DNA from: Labrys miyagiensis
GTDB taxonomy: Bacteria; Pseudomonadota; Alphaproteobacteria; Rhizobiales; Labraceae
Reading direction: 5' to 3'
Length of the DNA: 64,000 nt
NCBI RefSeq assembly: GCF_030160835.1
Contig: NZ_BSPC01000075.1
Coordinates: forward strand, 62,001 to 126,000
In this document: positions 52,645 through 58,862 of the stretch, one piece after another
Numbering within the stretch: the stretch's first letter is position 1
Layout: every line of letters starts with the position of its first letter
Notes under the pieces: generated by a model
Database searches by the model: none
Seen by the model: only the letters and a program-made list of their open reading frames with translations
What the model was told of the DNA's origin: nothing
Position numbers and translations under genes: made by a program

Positions 52645-53514
52645 ATGAAAACCAATATGACTTACAGCAGCAGGAACCACGACGCGCTCTTCATGCCAAT
52701 GAACTTTTCAAATCACTTCCTGATGCTCCAGTACAGGGTCCAGCTCGTCCGGTGTGAGCCGACCTCTCATTTCAATGTTCTCGGCACTTATTGCACCGGC
52801 AATGGCATCCTGCACGACGATTCCCAGCGGTTTCATCTCGATGCCTGGACCGATGCCGAGTGGAACGGTTTCCGCAACAATTTCACCAGCATCATCACGC
52901 GGTACTGGGACGAAAAGTTCGAGCTCACGCCAAATCGGCCGTGGTATCCAAATCCAAGCCCGCAGCCGCCGTCGGCGTCGGCCATCACCTGCAACCTGTC
53001 GCTGGAACTGGTGGATTCAGCCGCGCAGGCGCACCATCGCTATTTCATCGTCAAGCCGCAGGAGAGCAATTTCCGCTCGTTCGCCTCGTCTCCCAACCGG
53101 CTGGGGATGTTCACGCATCGCGACCTTGCCTATGACTGGAACACCCGGAGGACGCAGGTCGGCCCCGCCGACCGCAGGGGGCGCCGGAAAATGCACAGCG
53201 TCAGCTTCCTGCAATGCACGGTCCTGCATGAATTTGGCCACACCCTCGGACTGGATCACGTCAACGGGGCGGGTAACGACGACTGGAACTACGGCGTATC
53301 GCTTGACCAGCGGGAGGACCTCATGGGCATGGGCGACCATCTCACGGGCAGGGAGGCATTCCCCTGGAAATCGCAACTGCGCCACCATCTGATACCGGAA
53401 CCCGCCGACCACAAGCCGCATGTTCCCGCACTCAAATTCACCGCGAGGGTGACGGCTCCCCAACTTATTACCTATTGGGACAATGACTGGACGCCGGCGC
53501 CGGCCACGCCTTGA
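52645..53514 (+). CDS. Metzincin-like zinc metallopeptidase, paralogue of the 43195 gene
   Basis: A 289-residue protein with HEFGHTLGLDH at residues 195-205 (HExxHxxGxxH) and a Met-turn candidate at Met227 in DLMGMGDH. Shared features with the gene at 43195 include the WxxxEWxxF segment before the core, a cysteine-bearing strand, AAQAHHRYF, NFRSF upstream of the zinc site and EAFPWKSQ after it. The distance from start to zinc motif is also similar, which supports ATG 52645. No signal peptide. Substrate unknown. Confidence 0.77.
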   Translation: MKTNMTYSSRNHDALFMPMNFSNHFLMLQYRVQLVRCEPTSHFNVLGTYCTGNGILHDDSQRFHLDAWTDAEWNGFRNNFTSIITRYWDEKFELTPNRPWYPNPSPQPPSASAITCNLSLELVDSAAQAHHRYFIVKPQESNFRSFASSPNRLGMFTHRDLAYDWNTRRTQVGPADRRGRRKMHSVSFLQCTVLHEFGHTLGLDHVNGAGNDDWNYGVSLDQREDLMGMGDHLTGREAFPWKSQLRHHLIPEPADHKPHVPALKFTARVTAPQLITYWDNDWTPAPATP

Positions 53515-53649
53515 CTTGTGATTGCGCTGTCGTTTCTGGACGGCGCGCTCGGATTTTTCGATACGGAAGGTACGGTCACGGCGCACTTAGGGGTCGTTAG
53601 AAAATAAGCGCTTCAAGCACGAATTTCTTGACGCTCTCACGCGCAAGCG

Positions 53650-53860
53650 CTCTCGTTCCCACGCCCTTTCCAGGCTGGGTTGATGAAGAGAAACCGGGCG
53701 ATGGCGGCTGCGGAGCAGCCGTGAAAGCATAGATCATGGAAGATGGCAGGCCGTATTGTCGGCCAGACGCCATCGCCCTGTTCCGGCTGCCGGGCACGCT
53801 GACAAGGCGCGCAAGGCCACCTGTTTTTCCGCCTTCTGAAGAAGGCGGAGGCGGGCCAAG
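53650..53860. repeat. ~195-base direct repeat (type 7), copy 2
   Basis: Same orientation as 47147-47342, with small insertions; contains GGGCGATGGCGGCTGCGG and CGCGCAAGGCCACCTGTTTT. Function unknown. Confidence 0.75.
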
Positions 53861-54540
53861 GGGGATGGCACGGACCATCCGAACCCGGGCACGCCGGCTC
53901 GATGAAGGGGCTCTGCTTTTCCATCCGGCCGGATGGGGGCATCAGCCGTCTTCACCGCATCGGCGGGGGATGGGACGAAGGCATTGCCGGGCTCAAGCCC
54001 GTCACGCTCCGTCCAGGGATCTTGATCGCGTGGTCCTGCCATCGCGAGGCACTTCCATGGTGTGCCGATCCCGTCTGTCCCGCTCGTCACCCCCGGAAGC
54101 CGGCTTCGAGAGAAGCAGGACCGCCGTGCGCCTATCGCTCTGGACAGGCTCTCGGGGTGGATGGAGGGTTCGGAGCCGGGTCGTTCCTTCGCCGGCTGCT
54201 GACGCCTCGTTCCGGGAAAGATGAAAGCATGGAAGCGAAATAAAATCAATATCTGTTCTTTTTATGTCCAACACAATTCAACGCCTATGTCATCGGCGAA
54301 GGAGGATACCGGGTGGTGTGTTGTCGATCGATCCAGTCGCTGACGAACAGCTTGACCGGGTAACCAAGGGATCGTTCGGGAACAAGCACGTCAAGTGCCG
54401 CGCCTTTGCTGCACCCTGAACATTGGCTTTCCGATCCGGTTATTTTCTAACGACCCCTTATTCGAGCGCCGCGCCCCGCAAGTGAAGGCGATACCGACGA
54501 TGGCAGGGCTCCGAACTCAGGTTAACAAGAGCCGGGACAT

Positions 54541-54667
54541 CGTCATTCCGGGCGACCGGAGGGAGACCCGGAATCCATGAACACTGTCCTTCGAGGGTCG
54601 TGTTCATGGATTCCGGCGTTCCCACTCACAAGCAAGCTTGTGAGGATACGCTTCAGCCGGAATGACG
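54541..54667. repeat. GTCATTCCGG repeat, long copy
   Basis: Outer GTCATTCCGG/CCGGAATGAC arms enclose nested palindromes (CCCGGAATCCATGAACAC with its inverse, and CTCACAAGC/GCTTGTGAG). It is the longest member of the family in this window. Confidence 0.8.
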
Positions 54668-54812
54668 AACCGACCCGTTTCCGTATCTGTTAACCTGAAG
54701 CGATTGCCCTGCCGACGATGGCGGTCCGGTTGAGTTATGACCGGCGAGCGGATACCACTCGAAGCCGCCAGCCGCCGTAACGCTGTTCCTTTCAACAGGC
54801 CGTCGCTTTCAC

Positions 54813-55454
54813 ATGCCCAACGATCTCTTCCCCCTCAATGCCCTGGAGGCCCGCGTCTTCGGCTGCCTGCTCGAGAAGCAGCTGCTGACGCCGGACGCCT
54901 ATCCGTTGACGCTCAACCTGCTCCAGGCAGCGACGAACCAGAAGACGTCACGCGAGCCGGTCATGGCCCTGGAGGCGGCGGAAATCGGCCGCACGCTCGT
55001 CTCGCTGGAGCAGAAGGGGCTGGTCCGCCGCGCCTTCGGCTCGCGCGTGGAACGTTACGAGCACCTCGCGGGGCAGGCCTGCAACCTGACCAAGCAGCAA
55101 TCGGCCCTGCTCGCGGTCATGCTCCTGCGCGGGCCGCAGACCCTGAACGAGTTGCAGACGCGAACCGAGCGCATGGCGAGCTTCGGCTCGGCCGACGACA
55201 TGACCAGGGAATTGGATCTGCTCGCCAGCGCGCATCCGCCGCTGGTCAAGGAGATCGGCCGGGCCCCGGGCCAGCGCGAGGACCGCTACTCGCATCTGCT
55301 CTGCGGCGATGTCGAAGTCTCCGCGATCGCCAGCCCCGCTCCGCGCGCCGCCGCCCCGTCGGTCTCGGCTCTCGCCGCGCTGGAAGAGCGCCTGCAGGCG
55401 CTGGAGGAGCAGGTCGCCGAATTGAGGGCTCGGCTCGACGCGGTGGGCGGGTGA
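54813..55454 (+). CDS. YceH family (DUF480) protein
   Basis: A 213-residue protein of the YceH family, with two tandem winged-helix domains: LNALEARVFGCLLEKQLLTPDAYPLTLNL is the family hallmark, then RVERYEHL at the end of the first domain and LTKQQSALLAVMLLRGPQT at the start of the second. A C-terminal coiled coil follows (EERLQALEEQVAELRARLD). The family is conserved in proteobacteria and its function is not established. The start matches the family N-terminus, though no ribosome-binding site is obvious. Confidence 0.92.
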   Translation: MPNDLFPLNALEARVFGCLLEKQLLTPDAYPLTLNLLQAATNQKTSREPVMALEAAEIGRTLVSLEQKGLVRRAFGSRVERYEHLAGQACNLTKQQSALLAVMLLRGPQTLNELQTRTERMASFGSADDMTRELDLLASAHPPLVKEIGRAPGQREDRYSHLLCGDVEVSAIASPAPRAAAPSVSALAALEERLQALEEQVAELRARLDAVGG

Positions 55455-55610
55455 CCGGTGGCGCCCCTTGCAGGCGCCTTCCCGCTGGGATCCGGGTTAT
55501 GATGAGAGGATGGCGGTCCGCTGGTGGATCGCACCGTGGAATTCAGAAACGGGTAATTCGGAAACTGTCCCCATAATTCACCGTAATTCGTAATTTCCAG
55601 GTCACGCCCC

Positions 55611-55715
55611 TGGAGCAAAATGCATTCAGGCAGGAGCGGATTCTCAGATTAACGCGTTGGCACCACATGCATTTTGCGGATCTTGGTGATTCGATCTGAA
55701 GGCAAAACGCCCTAA
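55611..55715. repeat. Intergenic repeat type 2, copy 4
   Basis: Forward copy, directly followed in tandem by copy 5. Just before it (55540-55600) is a run of ACCGTAATTC/AACTGTCCCC motifs that also appear near 57515 and 58740. Confidence 0.85.
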
Positions 55716-55816
55716 AGCAAAATGCGTTCAGGTAGGAGCGAAATTCGGAATTAACTTGCTGGTATCAAAAGCATTTTGCGATTCTTGGTGTTTCGATCTG
55801 AAGGTAAAACGCTCTA
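55713..55816. repeat. Intergenic repeat type 2, copy 5
   Basis: Second tandem copy; its terminal CTCTA supplies the stop codon (TAG on the minus strand) of the lipoprotein gene. Confidence 0.85.
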
Positions 55817-56215
55817 ATATTTCTTCGTTTCGTTCCCAAACACGAACTCACCCTTGGTGCCATCATTCAAGGTAAAATTGCCTTTGCCACTAAACTTGTC
55901 CTGGTCATTAGTAACATAGGCGGTGCCCTTGCGGCCGTCATTGCACAGGATTGAAACAGGCAGGCGCGGGGTCCACGTTGCGAGGGCATAGGAACCACTG
56001 CACGAGAGCTTGCCTTTGCTTACGACATAGGATCCTTGCGTTTGCTCTACGCGGACTGACCCACGCAAAACCCCGCCAAGGCCTTCGCTTACAACGACAA
56101 CGGGCAATGTTCGTGCGACGCCGGGTATGGTGCGGACTGGAGTCGTGCAGCCTGTGAGGCCGCTTGCAGCAAGACCTGTGGCAAAAAGGCAGGAAATAGC
56201 AGAACGAACGCGCAT
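55814..56215 (-). CDS. Small lipoprotein of unknown function
   Basis: A 133-residue protein with a lipoprotein signal ending in the lipobox LTGC (about residues 19-22). The mature beta-rich domain has repeated short strands (LRGSVRVEQTQGSYVV, KLSCSGSYALATW, VSILCNDGRKGTAYVT, KGNFTLNDGTKGEFVFG); two cysteines may pair. GGGGGA is five bases before ATG 56215. In-frame extension to 56491 runs into repeats. It is probably anchored to the outer or inner membrane; no function known. Confidence 0.75.
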   Translation of the reverse strand: MRVRSAISCLFATGLAASGLTGCTTPVRTIPGVARTLPVVVVSEGLGGVLRGSVRVEQTQGSYVVSKGKLSCSGSYALATWTPRLPVSILCNDGRKGTAYVTNDQDKFSGKGNFTLNDGTKGEFVFGNETKKY

Positions 56216-56346
56216 GAAATTCCCCCAGGCGATGACCGGGAAATTGGTACGATGATTCATCTTGTGGGGGCAAGCACCTGCTTCGCAACGTGAATTATGC
56301 GAATTACGGTGACTTTGGGGGTGACGGCAGGGGCTTACCACCAAAT

Positions 56347-56557
56347 GCGCTAACTTAAGCCGGTGAGGGCGCGGGAATCCCTCCCCGACTTCGGGGAGGG
56401 TGGACCGGCGAAGCCGGGACGGGTGGGGGAGAGTGGCGCGACAGCGCAGAAATAAGCAGATGTCGCGCCACTCTCCCCCTTCCGACCTCACTACATTCGG
56501 CCACCTTCCCCGCAGTCGGGGAAGGATTCGTCGCGCATTTGGGCCTTAAGTTAGCGC
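56347..56557. repeat. MITE-like element with 13-base perfect terminal inverted repeats
   Basis: GCGCTAACTTAAG (56347-56359) and CTTAAGTTAGCGC (56545-56557) bound a 211-base element. It contains two inverted CCTTCCCCGACTTCGGGGAGG-type modules. The terminal repeats are not seen on the related modules at 2611 or 26711. No gene lies in 56216-56705. Confidence 0.75.
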
Positions 56558-56705
56558 CTATGGACGCTTACCACAGCACCTGCCATCACACCCAAAGTCA
56601 CCCTAATTCCAGGACGGAGACGCAGGGCCGGAGGGAAGGGCTGTTCAATTGCCGGCATAGGAATAGAGTAGCCCCAAGAACCATAACCATTCCGGGGAAA
56701 CGCTC

Positions 56706-56945
56706 ATGTCAGCTCATGCCTTCGACATCGTCTCGAAATCCCGCACGGAGGTGGTGATCGCCCATCACGAGGAGGGGCATTCCTATACGTTCAGCGTGGC
56801 GAAGAACGCCGCCGGCAAGCGCGTGCTGGCCGAGACGACGCATGCGGTCGCCGGCCCCGCCGCCAAGCACCCGCCCGAATGGTACGCTGCCAGCGCCCGC
56901 GCCTTCGCCACCACGGTGGCGCATCGGGCGCATGCGATTGATTGA
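56706..56945 (+). CDS. Small protein of unknown function
   Basis: A 79-residue protein: SAHAFDIVSKSRTEVVIAHH, a short beta-rich part (HSYTFSVAKNAAGKRVLAET), then a helical, His/Ala-rich C-terminus. GGGGAA is seven bases before the ATG. No signal peptide. It is probably a real small gene judging by codon pattern and ribosome-binding site, but no family is recognised. Confidence 0.6.
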   Translation: MSAHAFDIVSKSRTEVVIAHHEEGHSYTFSVAKNAAGKRVLAETTHAVAGPAAKHPPEWYAASARAFATTVAHRAHAID

Positions 56946-57186
56946 GGGGTAGGTTCGGGGCCTCGGCGGGGAGGGGGCTTGGTAACTTGAGGGCGCGCGT
57001 CAGCGCCTCAAAGTACAGAACGGCGGTGGACGTGAGGACCAGCCTGATCATGCACAACCTTGCTGAAGATGGATCGGCCATTTAGGCCTCTGATCCCACC
57101 ATGTCACCTAATTTCTCGTGTCTCAATTGAGGGGTGCAGTCCACCATACACGCGAAGCGCCTATTGAATGGACCATCACCGTAATT

Positions 57187-57312
57187 CTCGTTAGCGAAGC
57201 TCTGTTTCCAGACTACAAAGCCGGAGGCATCGCGGTCGCATTGAGTGGCGGAAGCCTACCCTGCGACAAAAGACAGGGTCAAGGTGACCGCAGCAACGAC
57301 CGCTATGCGCAT
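57187..57312 (-). pseudogene. Broken duplicate of the lytic transglycosylase 5' end
   Basis: From ATG 57312 the minus strand encodes MRIAVVAAVTLTLSFVAG, then an in-frame TAG at codon 19, then ASATQCDRDASGFVVWKQSF. These match residues 1-42 of the intact MltB-like protein at 45957-46739 with few changes. Similarity continues upstream to about 57400, covering the intact gene's leader (46740-46830). The copy ends after FANE. The rest of 56946-57749 has no supported gene. Confidence 0.8.
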
Positions 57313-57749
57313 TTCGGTGCCGAGATGCAGACTCTTCCATACAGTTGAATACAACGGCGCTGGTTCAGCAAGTCAAACTCGCGAATTGCGGATCGTGTGT
57401 TTTGTGGGTGAGCCACAGTAGCAGTTTACGAATTAGACGGGTATTTTCGACCTGCGGCTAGGTCAGCGCCATCCAGCCTCGACTACCCGTCTAAAGCTAC
57501 AGAAACTCAAGGAATTAAGTAATCTATCCCCGTAATCGGCGGATAAATCCGCACAAGACGCCGAAGACATGACCGTATCCGAGACCCCCCGCTCAAACGC
57601 AAGAAGCGTCTTGAGGAAGGGTACCGCCCAGGCATGACAGTTTACTAAGCTCCCGAGAGACGAGTATATGGCGTGGATATTTTGCGGTAAAACGGGAGCA
57701 TGAGTAAACTGTCCCAATAGTTCTAGAAGCCAATTTGGGGGAGAGCATT

Positions 57750-58595
57750 GTGCAGATTTTTTTTGGCAGTTCGAGAGAGTCCCAGGAAGTCATGGAGGAA
57801 CTTGCATCATGGCTTCAAGAGGAGGAGGGAATTGACGTTCTCCTATGGACAGATCGTCAAGCGTTTCCCATCGGGAGTCAGCTGCTGGATCGGCTCGTTG
57901 AACTTTCCCAAACTGTAGATGCAGCTGTTTTCATCTTTGGAGAAGACGATAAGATTTGGTATCGAAATCAAGAAGAAATGCAACCAAGAGATAACGTTCT
58001 TCTTGAATATGGTTTGTTTGCTTCGAGGTTAGGTTGGGAAAAGAGCATTGTTTGTCGAATAAATAAATCCAAGACAAGCTCCGACCTGGCGGGGCTTACA
58101 GTCTTAAATCTTCAAAAGGGGAGGGAGATCGATACCAGGTTAAGATTACGATCATGGGTTCGCGATTTATCGAAGAAAGTTGAAAAGGAGAAAGAGCATT
58201 CAACGAAAATACGCTCTCTCTTTCCCTTAACACCCGATGATTGCGACCATGTCTCCAGACGCCTAATAGCAAGGGAAATCGCCGCCGAATTGGAGATGCT
58301 CCCTGAATGGACTTTGGCAGCGGGTGTGACCATGGAAAATCCACCTCGACCGACACGAGAGCTTGTTCGAAAGTATGAATTCCGTTCTTTTGCTGAAGCG
58401 ATTAGATTTATGGGCGAGTGTGTGGAAGAGCTAGATAGTATCAACCATCACCCGAAATGGTTAAACATTTGGAAAAGCTTAATCGTAAGCATGTCTACAT
58501 GGAACATTGGGCACGACGTTTCATTAATTGATATCAAAGTCGCCCATTTTTTGGATAAGAGGTATAATAAAGGATACCGGTTCGATTTGACGTAG
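57750..58595 (+). CDS. TIR-like nucleotide-binding domain joined to a pterin-dehydratase-like domain
   Basis: A 281-residue protein from GTG 57750 (GGGGGAG six bases upstream; TTG 57735 is an alternative). Residues 1-125 match the bacterial TIR-like (CAP12-type) nucleotide-binding family: IFFGSSRES at the start, LLWTDRQAFPIGSQLLDRL, AAVFIFGEDD, and PRDNVLLEYGLF with conserved Glu86. Residues 165-275 resemble pterin-4a-carbinolamine dehydratase: LPEWTL, EFRSFAEAIRFM, INHHPKW and D..VAHFLDK. His233-His234 are kept, but the third active-site His (in the TH motif) is Trp251. An eight-T run lies just after the start codon. AT-rich; likely horizontally acquired. Confidence 0.7.
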   Translation: MQIFFGSSRESQEVMEELASWLQEEEGIDVLLWTDRQAFPIGSQLLDRLVELSQTVDAAVFIFGEDDKIWYRNQEEMQPRDNVLLEYGLFASRLGWEKSIVCRINKSKTSSDLAGLTVLNLQKGREIDTRLRLRSWVRDLSKKVEKEKEHSTKIRSLFPLTPDDCDHVSRRLIAREIAAELEMLPEWTLAAGVTMENPPRPTRELVRKYEFRSFAEAIRFMGECVEELDSINHHPKWLNIWKSLIVSMSTWNIGHDVSLIDIKVAHFLDKRYNKGYRFDLT

Positions 58596-58862
58596 AGAGC
58601 GAGAGCTGACTATTCGACGCTGATAGGTTATGGAGGTAGTTTAATTATCCTCGGCTTACTCAGTATTCGAGATTACAGCGACAATGTGGTCAATAGGCAC
58701 TCCACGCTCAACGGCAGTTGCTAGCCGATTAAGTGCATTGTCACCGTAATTGGGGCGGTAATTAAATGCACTGTCACCGTTATAATCGCCCACTATGAGA
58801 TGCCTAGAGATGCATAAATTAAGTGAATTGTCGCTCCAGGCAAGATTTATATCAAATAATTA
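58596..58862. repeat. Intergenic stretch with degenerate TTAAGTGCATTGTCACCG repeats
   Basis: Between the two convergent island genes lie three partial copies of a TTAA(G/A)TGCA(T/C)TGTCACCGT motif (about 58730-58840). Related AACTGTCCC/CCGTAATT pieces occur near 55540, 57430, 57515 and 57700. No gene is seen. Confidence 0.5.

Larger units (their letters stand above)
53515..54812. other. 1.3-kb region without a supported gene
   Basis: This stretch holds type 7 repeat copy 2 (53650-53860), a possible degraded coding remnant on the minus strand near 54285-54420 (LDVLVPERSLGYPVKLFVSD) and a GTCATTCCGG repeat (54541-54667). Other open frames lack ribosome-binding sites and recognisable products. 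Confidence 0.5.

Noticed and set aside
53734-54249. 171-codon minus-strand frame
   Set aside because: About a quarter of it is the type 7 repeat and the rest lacks domains and a ribosome-binding site.
54285-54420. Minus-strand peptide LDVLVPERSLGYPVKLFVSD, possibly the end of a LysR-type regulator
   Set aside because: No start codon, only about 50 residues, and the family match is a guess.
57118-57348. 76-codon plus-strand frame resembling the end of a longer frame at 45891-46775
   Set aside because: The two resemble each other only because the underlying DNA is a duplicated transglycosylase 5' end; the real coding strand is the minus strand.
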